Shown in pieces: positions 1-7,195 of a stretch of 17,658 nucleotides of DNA. Source of the stretch: Oscillospiraceae bacterium (GTDB taxonomy: Bacteria; Bacillota_A; Clostridia; Saccharofermentanales; Saccharofermentanaceae); NCBI GenBank assembly GCA_902803365.1, contig CADCPU010000299.1:1-17658 (forward strand). The letters are read 5' to 3'. Below the pieces are notes generated by a model. That model made no database searches and was not told the origin of the DNA. It saw only the letters and a program-made list of their open reading frames with translations. Position numbers and translations under genes: made by a program. Each line of letters begins with the position of its first letter. Position 1 is the first letter of the stretch.

Positions 1-2832
1 CCTCAGATCGAGGATTACGGTGTTGAGCCGTTTATCAAGAAGTGTAAGGAATCCGTATGGAAGTACAAGGGCGAGTGGGAGCAGATGTCTGACCGCGTAG
101 GCTTCTGGGCTGACATGGAGCATCCTTATGTTACATATGACAATAACTACATCGAGTCCGAGTGGTGGGCTTTGAAGACCATCTGGGACAAGGGCTTGCT
201 CTATAAGGGTCATAAGATCGTTCCGTATTGCCCAAGATGCGGTACGGCTCTTTCCAGCCATGAGGTTGCTCAGGGATATAAGTGCGTTAAGGAGAATTCC
301 GTATACGTAAGATTCAAGGTAAAGGGTCAGGAAGATACATATCTTGCTGCATGGACAACTACGCCTTGGACACTTCCATCAAACGTTGCTCTCTGCGTAA
401 GCCCTAGTGACGAATATGTAAAGATCAAGGTCAACGAAGACCTCGACGGAACGGCTAAGCCTGTTTATTACTACATGGCTAACGAGCTCGTTGCTACTCT
501 TTTCGAAAACGTTGAAGTACTTGAGACAATGAAGGGTAACGACCTCTGCGGTATGGAGTATGAGCCTCTCTTCCCATATGCTGACGAGGAACTCAAGGCA
601 GCTAAGAAAAAGAGCCATTACGTTGTATCCGACAGCTATGTAACGATGAGTGACGGTACCGGTATCGTTCATATCGCTCCTGCTTTCGGTGAAGACGACG
701 CAAGAGTAGGTAGAACAAATGACCTTCCTTTCATCCAGCTCGTAAACGAAGACGGTACGATGCCTGAGTGCTGCGGTGAGGTCAAGGGTCTCTTCGTTAA
801 GGACGCTGATCCGATCATCATCAAGAAGCTCAACATGGAGGCAAAGCTTCTTAAGAAGATGCCTTATGAGCATGACTATCCGTTCTGCTGGAGATGTGAC
901 ACACCTCTCATCTACTATGCAAGATCTACATGGTTCATCGCTATGAGCACAAAGAAGGAAGAGCTCCTTGCTTCCAACAGAATGGTCAACTGGTATCCTG
1001 AGACCATCAGAGACGGTCGTATGGGTGACTTCCTTGAGAACGTTATCGACTGGGGTATCTCCCGTGAGAGATATTGGGGTACACCGCTTCCTGTATGGGA
1101 GTGCGAGTGCGGTCACAGACACTGCATCGGTTCCATCGAGGAATTGAAGAGCATGAGCGATGATTGCCCGGATGATATCGAGCTTCATAAGCCTTATGTT
1201 GACAATGTACACCTCAAGTGCCCTGAGTGCGGCGGCAAGATGACGAGAGTTCCTGAGGTTATCGACTGTTGGTTCGACTCCGGTGCAATGCCGTTTGCTC
1301 AGTATCACTATCCATTTGAGAATAAGGAGTTCTTCGAGTCTCACTATCCATGTGACTTCATCTCCGAGGCTCTCGACCAGACAAGAGGATGGTTCTATTC
1401 TCTTATCGCTATCAGCACGGTCCTCTTCGGCAGAGCTCCTTTCAAGAACTGTATCGTTATGGGTCTTGTTCAGGATGAGAACGGTCAGAAGATGAGTAAG
1501 CACAAGGGTAACGTTGTTAGCCCTTGGGATATCTTGAATAACCAGGGTGCTGATGCTGCAAGATGGTATTTCTACAGCGCTAACTCTCCTTGGCTCTCCA
1601 ACAGATTCTCTGATGCAGCTGTTAACGAAGGCCAGAGAAAGTTCATGGGTACACTTTGGAATACATATGCATTCTATGTAATGTATGCCGATATCGATAA
1701 CTTCGATCCTACAAAGTACACTCTTGATACAGCTAATCTCTGCGCTATGGACAGATGGGTACTTTCCAGACTCAACTCGCTCATCAAGAACGTTAATGAG
1801 AAGATGGCTAACTATGACATCACGACATCAGCAAGACTTATCCAGGATTTCACGGATGAGCTCTCCAACTGGTACGTAAGACGTGGTCGTGAGCGTTACT
1901 GGGCAGGCGATATGACGAAGGATAAGGTAGATGCTTTTATGACTCTCTATACGGTTCTCGAGAGCTTTGCACGCCTCATCGCTCCGTTCGTACCGTTCAT
2001 CTCTGAGTCCATCTATCAGAATATCGTAAGAACAGTAGATGCTAATGCACCTCTTTCTGTCCATATGTGCGACTGTCCTGAGGTTCAGGAAAACCTTATC
2101 GACAAGCGCCTCGAGGAAGAGATGGATCTCGTACAGAACATCGTAGTACTCGGCCGTGCCGCAAGAGCTGCTGCAAACATGAAGAACAGACAGCCTTTGT
2201 CCGAGATCTTCGTAGTAGCAGAGCAGGAGCTTGACGAAGAGTATGGTCAGATCGTTTGTGAAGAGCTCAACGTAAGATCCATCAAGTGCCTTGCTGATGC
2301 AGGCGAGCTCGTTGACTATAAGCTCAAACCACAGCTCCGTACATGCGGACGTAAGTTCGGTCCTAAGCTCAATGCCGCTAAGGAAGTCATCGCTAACCTT
2401 AACGGTAAGGAGATCGTTGCTCAGGTCAAGAACGGACCTGTTACGATCACTGTTGACGGTGAGAACTTCGAGATGAACGAGGAAGACTTCCTCGTTGAGA
2501 CGATCCAGCCTGAAGGCTTGTCCACACAGACAGATAAGGGTGTTACGGTATCTCTCAATATCGTTCTTACAGATGACCTCATCGAGGACGGCTTTGTAAG
2601 AGAGATGATCTCCAAGATCCAGACTCAGCGTAAGGAGACAGGTCTTGAGGTTGTTGACAGGATCATCCTCCAGTACGAGGGTAACGACAAGCTTGCTGAG
2701 ATCATCGAGAGAAAGAAGGATTTCATCGCTTCCGAGGTTCTTGCTGCTGAAGTCAAGCAGGGTTCAGGCGAGAACAAGAAGGAGTGGAGTGTAAACGGAG
2801 AAAAGGTTTTCTTTACCGTTACAAAGGCTTAA
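1..2832 (+). CDS. ileS: Isoleucyl-tRNA synthetase, 5' end cut off by window edge
   Basis: Class I aminoacyl-tRNA synthetase that charges tRNA-Ile with isoleucine in the cytoplasm. The reading frame is open from base 1, so the first ATG in the window (85) is internal and roughly 100 N-terminal residues, including the HIGH motif, lie upstream. Visible are the editing (CP1) region beginning around the CPRCGTALSSHEV stretch, paired Cys motifs (CECGHRHC at about 1105-1130 and CPECGG at about 1220-1235), the catalytic KMSKH loop at 1489-1503 within QKMSKHKGN, and the anticodon-binding domain (YVRRGRERYW). The C-terminus has no Cys4 zinc finger. That, the KMSKH rather than KMSKS loop and the likely total length near 1,040 residues fit the eukaryote-like IleRS clade; this subtype is inferred. 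Ile codons are almost all ATC, a sign of high expression. A terminator follows at once. Any T-box leader would be outside the window. Confidence 0.97.
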   Translation, partial: PQIEDYGVEPFIKKCKESVWKYKGEWEQMSDRVGFWADMEHPYVTYDNNYIESEWWALKTIWDKGLLYKGHKIVPYCPRCGTALSSHEVAQGYKCVKENSVYVRFKVKGQEDTYLAAWTTTPWTLPSNVALCVSPSDEYVKIKVNEDLDGTAKPVYYYMANELVATLFENVEVLETMKGNDLCGMEYEPLFPYADEELKAAKKKSHYVVSDSYVTMSDGTGIVHIAPAFGEDDARVGRTNDLPFIQLVNEDGTMPECCGEVKGLFVKDADPIIIKKLNMEAKLLKKMPYEHDYPFCWRCDTPLIYYARSTWFIAMSTKKEELLASNRMVNWYPETIRDGRMGDFLENVIDWGISRERYWGTPLPVWECECGHRHCIGSIEELKSMSDDCPDDIELHKPYVDNVHLKCPECGGKMTRVPEVIDCWFDSGAMPFAQYHYPFENKEFFESHYPCDFISEALDQTRGWFYSLIAISTVLFGRAPFKNCIVMGLVQDENGQKMSKHKGNVVSPWDILNNQGADAARWYFYSANSPWLSNRFSDAAVNEGQRKFMGTLWNTYAFYVMYADIDNFDPTKYTLDTANLCAMDRWVLSRLNSLIKNVNEKMANYDITTSARLIQDFTDELSNWYVRRGRERYWAGDMTKDKVDAFMTLYTVLESFARLIAPFVPFISESIYQNIVRTVDANAPLSVHMCDCPEVQENLIDKRLEEEMDLVQNIVVLGRAARAAANMKNRQPLSEIFVVAEQELDEEYGQIVCEELNVRSIKCLADAGELVDYKLKPQLRTCGRKFGPKLNAAKEVIANLNGKEIVAQVKNGPVTITVDGENFEMNEEDFLVETIQPEGLSTQTDKGVTVSLNIVLTDDLIEDGFVREMISKIQTQRKETGLEVVDRIILQYEGNDKLAEIIERKKDFIASEVLAAEVKQGSGENKKEWSVNGEKVFFTVTKA

Positions 2833-2857
2833 AATAAGTAAACAAAAACGAATTAAC

Positions 2858-2895
2858 TGAAGAAGGTGCCTAATAAGCCCTTCTTCAAGTTTTTT
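2858..2895 (+). terminator. Intrinsic terminator of ileS
   Basis: Perfect 9-bp inverted repeat, TGAAGAAGG (2858-2866) with CCTTCTTCA (2879-2887), followed by a six-T run at 2890-2895. It begins 26 bases after the ileS stop. The GTG at 2866 that opens the longest frame of the next gene lies inside this stem, which is a reason to reject that start. Confidence 0.85.
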
Positions 2896-2931
2896 CGAAT
2901 AATAAAGGCAGATACGAGAGGATTTATAAAA

Positions 2932-3651
2932 ATGTTTATATGGCGACTGATCAACAGCGGTATGAGTCCGCAAGAGACTTTACTTGTGGTGCTTGTCTAT
3001 ATTCTGGTTATCTCGCTGGCATTCTCATTCCATGAGTTTATGCACGCTACGGTTGCATATAAACTTGGCGATGATACACCTTACAATATGGGCAGAGTTA
3101 CTCTCAATCCTATGGCTCATATCGATTTTATGGGATTGATAATGCTCATTCTTATGGGATTCGGTTGGGGCCGTCCGGTAGTCTGGAATATTAACAGGAT
3201 CACCAAGTGCAAGCCGAGGACAGCGATAATCCTTGTCAGCGTCGCAGGTGTGACAGGTAACTTTATCCTGGCATTGATTGCGGAAGTACTCGGTGTAGTC
3301 GTGCTCCATTTTGTATCGCCTGCGGTCATCTGGTATTACCTCATTCAGTATTTCTTCTATTTCCTGATCGAGGTAAATCTCGGACTTTTGGCATTTAACC
3401 TCTTGCCGATCCCGCCACTTGACGGATTTAAGCTGATCGACGAGTTGCTTCCTGTGAAGGCACGTTATTCGAATTTCTACAAGAAGTTTGTAATGTACGG
3501 ACCTACGATCCTTTTTGTAGTGATCATTATCGGTTCTTTCGCCAATATACCTGTTTTCGAATGGCTTCTTACGATCATCGAGATGCCTTTCAGATTCCTT
3601 CTCGGTCTTGCCGGCAGCGGACTTGAGATGCTTATGAGCAAAATCGGATAA
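2932..3651 (+). CDS. Site-2 protease family (M50) intramembrane metalloprotease
   Basis: Zinc-dependent protease of the M50 family, expected to cut substrates within the membrane. From the ATG at 2932 it is 239 residues, almost all hydrophobic, with about five or six membrane segments. The zinc site HEFMH is at residues 34-38 in the first helix, and the second motif NLLPIPPLDG is at about 156-165, with D164 as third ligand. It lacks a PDZ domain and is short, like the compact clostridial/YwhC-type members rather than RseP. The ATG at 2932 is chosen because GAGAGG lies 10 bases upstream (2916-2921); the longer frame starting at GTG 2866 would begin inside the ileS terminator hairpin. It is followed after 9 bases by scpA. 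The substrate is unknown. No clear promoter was found between the terminator and this gene. Confidence 0.88.
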   Translation: MFIWRLINSGMSPQETLLVVLVYILVISLAFSFHEFMHATVAYKLGDDTPYNMGRVTLNPMAHIDFMGLIMLILMGFGWGRPVVWNINRITKCKPRTAIILVSVAGVTGNFILALIAEVLGVVVLHFVSPAVIWYYLIQYFFYFLIEVNLGLLAFNLLPIPPLDGFKLIDELLPVKARYSNFYKKFVMYGPTILFVVIIIGSFANIPVFEWLLTIIEMPFRFLLGLAGSGLEMLMSKIG

Positions 3652-3660
3652 GGAGTTACG

Positions 3661-4419
3661 ATGGAAGAGACTTTACATCAAAAACCGGATGTTAAGATCA
3701 GGCAGTTCGAGGGACCTCTCGACCTGCTCTTTCACTTGATCGAAAAAAACGACATCGATATCTATGATATCCCGATATCCGAGATCACGGCTCAGTATAT
3801 GGAGCATCTCGAAAAGATGCAGACGCTCGATATGGAAGTCGCATCAGAGTTCCTTGTAATGGCAGCGACGCTTGTCCATATCAAGTCAAGGATGCTCCTG
3901 CCGAATCGCAAGATGGATGAAGATCAGGTCGAAGATGATCCTAGAGAAGAACTCGTTATCAGTCTCTTGCGTTACAAGAGAGCCAAGTTCCTCGCAGGTG
4001 AGCTTAAAGAGCGTCACGAGGAGTATGCCGATTGCAGATACAGGCTTCCGATGACGGCCAAGTCCTTAGATATCGAGTTTGAGATGCCGCCGCAGGAGTT
4101 TGAGGCGGAACTCTTTAATGAGGCTATCGATACGGTTTGCAAGAGAAATGAGATCAGATTTGCAGATATATCATCCAAGATCACGCATATCCTTAAACGT
4201 GATAAACTCTCAGTAAGAGAGAGGATGAAGTCAGTATGGCTTACCATCACCAAACGCGGTAAGATGTTCTTCCACGAGCTGTTTAACGGCAAGGAAGAGA
4301 AGATAGACAGGATCGTAGGTTTCCTGGCGATCCTTGAGCTCCTCAGGAGCAATAAGATATGTGCGGACCAGAAGAAACCGTTTGACGTTATACTTCTGGA
4401 GGAGAAGAGGACGGCTTGA
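3661..4419 (+). CDS. scpA: Segregation and condensation protein A
   Basis: Kleisin subunit of the bacterial SMC condensin. It bridges the SMC heads and binds ScpB in chromosome segregation. At 252 residues it has the family's usual length. The N-terminal family signature is clear: the FEGPLDLLFHLIEKNDIDIYDIP stretch (about residues 17-40, start FEGPLDLL), then LVMAATLVHIKSRMLLP (about 65-81). The C-terminal winged-helix region ends with FLAILELLRSNKI (about 222-234). The start ATG has AAGGAG overlapping the stop of the protease gene, just upstream. The stop TGA shares its last base with the ATG of scpB, which implies translational coupling of two subunits that act together. No smc gene is in the window. 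Confidence 0.96.
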   Translation: MEETLHQKPDVKIRQFEGPLDLLFHLIEKNDIDIYDIPISEITAQYMEHLEKMQTLDMEVASEFLVMAATLVHIKSRMLLPNRKMDEDQVEDDPREELVISLLRYKRAKFLAGELKERHEEYADCRYRLPMTAKSLDIEFEMPPQEFEAELFNEAIDTVCKRNEIRFADISSKITHILKRDKLSVRERMKSVWLTITKRGKMFFHELFNGKEEKIDRIVGFLAILELLRSNKICADQKKPFDVILLEEKRTA

Positions 4420-5204
4420 TGAGCAGAGAAGATAAGACAAAAGATAATGAGCAGATACAGGGCGAGCAGACGATCGACTCGTTCCTTGAGCGTGAATCCA
4501 TGCCTGCTCCGAAGAAGAGCAACAATGACGATGACTTTGAACTCATGGTCCAGGAGTTGCCGGGCGCTCTTCAGGCGATACTCTTCGTAAGCGGCGAATC
4601 GATCACTGTTGAAAAGCTCTCCGAGATCACAGGCTGTAACAAGACGGTCATCGAGCAGACTATGGATAAGCTTATCAACGATTACAAGAGCGATCCGTGG
4701 GGCGGCCTTCTCATAAGAAAGGTCGACGATGCATATATAATGTGTACAAAGCCTTCGCTCAAGAAGGTATTGGAGCGTATGTTCATGCCAAGGATGAAGG
4801 CACCGCTGTCTCAGGCATCATATGAGACGCTTGCCGTTATTGCATATAATCAGCCTGTTACAAGAGCACAGGTAGAAGCGGTAAGAGGTGTATCGAGCGA
4901 TGCTATCATCTCCAGGCTCCTGGACAGAGGCTGGATAGAAGAAGCAGGTACGTTGGATGCTCCGGGAAGACCGACGTTGTTTAAGACATCTGAGCAGTTC
5001 CTGTTGGAGTTCGGTATCGATTCGATCGACGAACTGCCTTCAATGGAGCTCATGAGTTATAAGACGATCAGAGATCTTGAGAAGTCTCTGGAAGATGCTG
5101 CGGGCGTCAATGACGACAGGCAGCTCAGTATCGACGGTCTTTTGGAGGCGCAGCAGAACGGTCTGTCAGCTGAAGATCTGGGTGAGAGCGTTTTCGATGA
5201 ATAA
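4419..5204 (+). CDS. scpB: Segregation and condensation protein B
   Basis: Winged-helix partner of ScpA in the SMC-ScpAB complex. The core is recognised by QAILFVSGESITVEKLSEITG (starting QAILFVSGES), then YNQPVTRAQVEAVRG, ISRLLDRGWIEEAG and GRPTLFKTSEQFL; these make the two winged-helix domains. About 40 polar, acidic residues precede the core and about 45 follow it, both probably disordered. The ATG at 4419 overlaps the scpA TGA by one base and has GAAGAGG at 4404-4410. A TTG three bases upstream keeps the frame but is a poorer start. The length, 261 residues, is somewhat above the usual 180-220 because of the tails. Confidence 0.95.
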   Translation: MSREDKTKDNEQIQGEQTIDSFLERESMPAPKKSNNDDDFELMVQELPGALQAILFVSGESITVEKLSEITGCNKTVIEQTMDKLINDYKSDPWGGLLIRKVDDAYIMCTKPSLKKVLERMFMPRMKAPLSQASYETLAVIAYNQPVTRAQVEAVRGVSSDAIISRLLDRGWIEEAGTLDAPGRPTLFKTSEQFLLEFGIDSIDELPSMELMSYKTIRDLEKSLEDAAGVNDDRQLSIDGLLEAQQNGLSAEDLGESVFDE

Positions 5205-5221
5205 CGTGAGGGGTTAATGTT

Positions 5222-6094
5222 ATGAGTTTGATCTTTGATGAGATTAATAATAAGAAAGACAGTATGAGTAAGGGCCACAAGGCCATTGCCAATTATATAC
5301 TCGATAATTACGATAAAGCGGCCTATATGACGGCCAGCAAGCTCGGTGAGGCTACGGGCGTCAGCGAGTCGACCGTCGTAAGATTTACGATGGAGCTCGG
5401 ATTTGAGGGCTATCCGCATTTCCAGAATACGCTCAAGGAAGAACTTAAGAGCAAACTGACTTCCGTCCAGCGTCTTGATGCGACTGAAAGGTTCGCGGAT
5501 GATGCGACGGCAATAAGAGACATTATCCAGGCGGATATCGATAACCTCAAGGCAACGCTCAACAATGTGTCGACTGACGCGTTCGAGGAAGCGGTCAAGA
5601 CGATCCTCGGAGCAAGGAAGATCTACCTTATGGGTCTTCGTTCCAGTTCGCCGCTCTCGTCGTTCATGCATTTTTATATGACGCTCCTGTTCGATGAAGT
5701 CGTTCATATCCACAGTAACAGTGCGAACGAGGTTTTCGAGCAGATCCTGCCTATCAGGAGTGACGACGTCATGATCGGTATCTCGTTCCCGCGTTATTCA
5801 CAGAGAACGATCAATTCAATGGCTTATGCAAAGTCCAAGGGCGCGAAAACGATCGTCATCACTGATAAAGATGACACAGCGCTTACCGAGCATGCGGATA
5901 TAAAGCTCTTTGCCAAGTCGAGTATGGCATCGTTCGTAGATTCGCTCGCAGCGCCTCTGTCGCTTATCAATGCGCTTCTTGTAACGCTCGGTATGCACAG
6001 AAAAGAACACATCAAGTCATCATTTGAGGCTCTCGAAGGACTCTGGTCACAGTACAGCGTCTACGAGGGAGACCGCAAGGAGGAAAACATATGA
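5222..6094 (+). CDS. MurR/RpiR family transcriptional regulator
   Basis: DNA-binding regulator with an N-terminal HTH_6 domain (residues 1-75; helix-turn-helix around MTASKLGEATGVSESTVVRF at 36-55) and a C-terminal SIS sugar-phosphate-binding domain (about 120-250; IYLMGLRSSSPLSSF and VMIGISFPRYSQRT are the phosphosugar-binding loops). At 290 residues it is full length. GAGGGG at 5208-5213 sits 8 bases before the ATG. Members of this family sense phosphorylated sugars such as N-acetylmuramic acid 6-phosphate or ribose phosphates and control nearby sugar genes. Here there is no sugar gene beside it; it sits inside a block of core genes, 17 bases after scpB and overlapping the next gene by ATGA. 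Its effector and target cannot be told. Confidence 0.93.
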   Translation: MSLIFDEINNKKDSMSKGHKAIANYILDNYDKAAYMTASKLGEATGVSESTVVRFTMELGFEGYPHFQNTLKEELKSKLTSVQRLDATERFADDATAIRDIIQADIDNLKATLNNVSTDAFEEAVKTILGARKIYLMGLRSSSPLSSFMHFYMTLLFDEVVHIHSNSANEVFEQILPIRSDDVMIGISFPRYSQRTINSMAYAKSKGAKTIVITDKDDTALTEHADIKLFAKSSMASFVDSLAAPLSLINALLVTLGMHRKEHIKSSFEALEGLWSQYSVYEGDRKEENI

Positions 6095-6507
6095 GTAATG
6101 TTCCGGACAGCAAATTCACTTCGTCGGCCGTTATCAGGCTTGCGTTAACGGAGACCAGGGAAGAGGAGAATGCCCTTAAAGAGCAGTTCTTGTCCGAGAA
6201 CATCAGATGCGCTGCCGTGGATTTTGGCGGTGAGTTCATATCTTCGGTTTCAAAGATAATAGAGAAGACTATAATCGCGGCCCAGAAGTCAGGCGTCATA
6301 TCCGATTCTCATAATGAGGAGGGCGCAGTGGCAGGTGCTGCAAGAGAAGCAGTATCTCAGATATCGCAGAAGGCCATCGGTCTTAACGTCGGCGGTAAGA
6401 TAGCGGTCGCACGTTACGGCGATCATTTGAGTGTTTGTTTATACTTCGGTATAGGATTATTAAATCTGAATGAGATTGCGATCGGTCTGGGTCACAGGGC
6501 GATCTGA
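6091..6507 (+). CDS. HutP-like protein
   Basis: Small 138-residue protein that resembles the HutP family, the histidine-dependent RNA-binding antiterminators of Bacillus hut operons. The match rests on the KSGVI segment (66-70), the helix after it (about 76-92), the strand LSVCLYFGIGLL (about 113-124) and the closing NEIAIGLGHRAI, which parallels the FGVGINHI end of Bacillus HutP as recalled. It overlaps the RpiR stop by ATGA (6091-6094), with GGAGG about 8 bases upstream, so the two are likely coupled. No histidine-utilisation gene is in the window. In the recalled alignment two of the three metal-binding histidines of HutP are glycines here (G78, G82), while the C-terminal one (H135) remains. 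Its own ligand and RNA target are therefore open. Confidence 0.75.
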   Translation: MSNVPDSKFTSSAVIRLALTETREEENALKEQFLSENIRCAAVDFGGEFISSVSKIIEKTIIAAQKSGVISDSHNEEGAVAGAAREAVSQISQKAIGLNVGGKIAVARYGDHLSVCLYFGIGLLNLNEIAIGLGHRAI

Positions 6508-6528
6508 AGCATCAGGGAGGAGCAAACT

Positions 6529-7194
6529 ATGGAGATCTATCAGATAGCTATCGACGGCCCTTCGGGTTCCGGAAAGAGCACTTTGGCAAAGGGAGTATCA
6601 AAAAGACTCGGTATCATGTACCTTGATACCGGTGCCATGTACAGGACATGCGGCCTTTGCGCTTTGAAGAATAATATTCAGCCAAAAGATGAGGTCAAGG
6701 TTAAAGAACTCATGGATAAGCTCGATCTTAAGATCGAGTTCATAGACGGAGAGCAGCATATGTTCCTTGACGGTGAAGACGTAACGGGCATGATCAGGAC
6801 TCCTGAGGTATCCCGTGCGGCTTCCGATATCAGCTCTCTTCCTTTTGTAAGAACGAAGATGGTAGATATGCAGCGTGAGATCGCAAAATCCCAAAGCTTC
6901 GTATTGGACGGCAGAGACATCGGTTCGAAGGTCCTTCCTAATGCCAAGTACAAGTTCTTCCTTACGGCTTCCGCTGAGGTAAGAGCAGAAAGAAGGCTCA
7001 AGGAGCTTAACGAGCGCGGGGATTTCTCACAGAACTATGAAGAAGTCCTGAAGGATATTATCTGGCGTGACGAACAGGATTCCACGAGAAGCGCGTCTCC
7101 GCTCGTCAAGGTCGATGATGCTATCGAGATCGATACTTCAAAGATCACGATCGAGGAAACGCTAGAAGAACTGCTGGCGAAAGTGAACGGATAA
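6529..7194 (+). CDS. cmk: Cytidylate kinase
   Basis: Transfers phosphate from ATP to CMP or dCMP, recycling pyrimidine nucleotides in the cytoplasm. It has 221 residues, the normal length. The P-loop GPSGSGKST is at residues 10-18, LDTGAMYR at 32-39 is the CMP-binding segment, LDGRDIGSKVLP at 126-137 is the family hallmark, and the LID region RRLKELNERG follows. A GGGAGGAG ribosome site lies about 8 bases before the ATG. It is 21 bases after the HutP-like gene and one base before the ispH-S1 gene. Proximity of cmk and rpsA is a common bacterial arrangement. Confidence 0.97.
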   Translation: MEIYQIAIDGPSGSGKSTLAKGVSKRLGIMYLDTGAMYRTCGLCALKNNIQPKDEVKVKELMDKLDLKIEFIDGEQHMFLDGEDVTGMIRTPEVSRAASDISSLPFVRTKMVDMQREIAKSQSFVLDGRDIGSKVLPNAKYKFFLTASAEVRAERRLKELNERGDFSQNYEEVLKDIIWRDEQDSTRSASPLVKVDDAIEIDTSKITIEETLEELLAKVNG

Positions 7195-7195
7195 G

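Noticed and set aside
379..1503. Long open frame on the minus strand (374 codons) opposite ileS
   Set aside because: It mirrors the strongly biased codons of ileS, has no ribosome site or recognisable domain, and lies fully inside a certain gene.
4416..4418. TTG 4416 as the scpB start
   Set aside because: The adjacent ATG 4419 is a better codon, overlaps the scpA stop by one base, and has well-spaced GAAGAGG.
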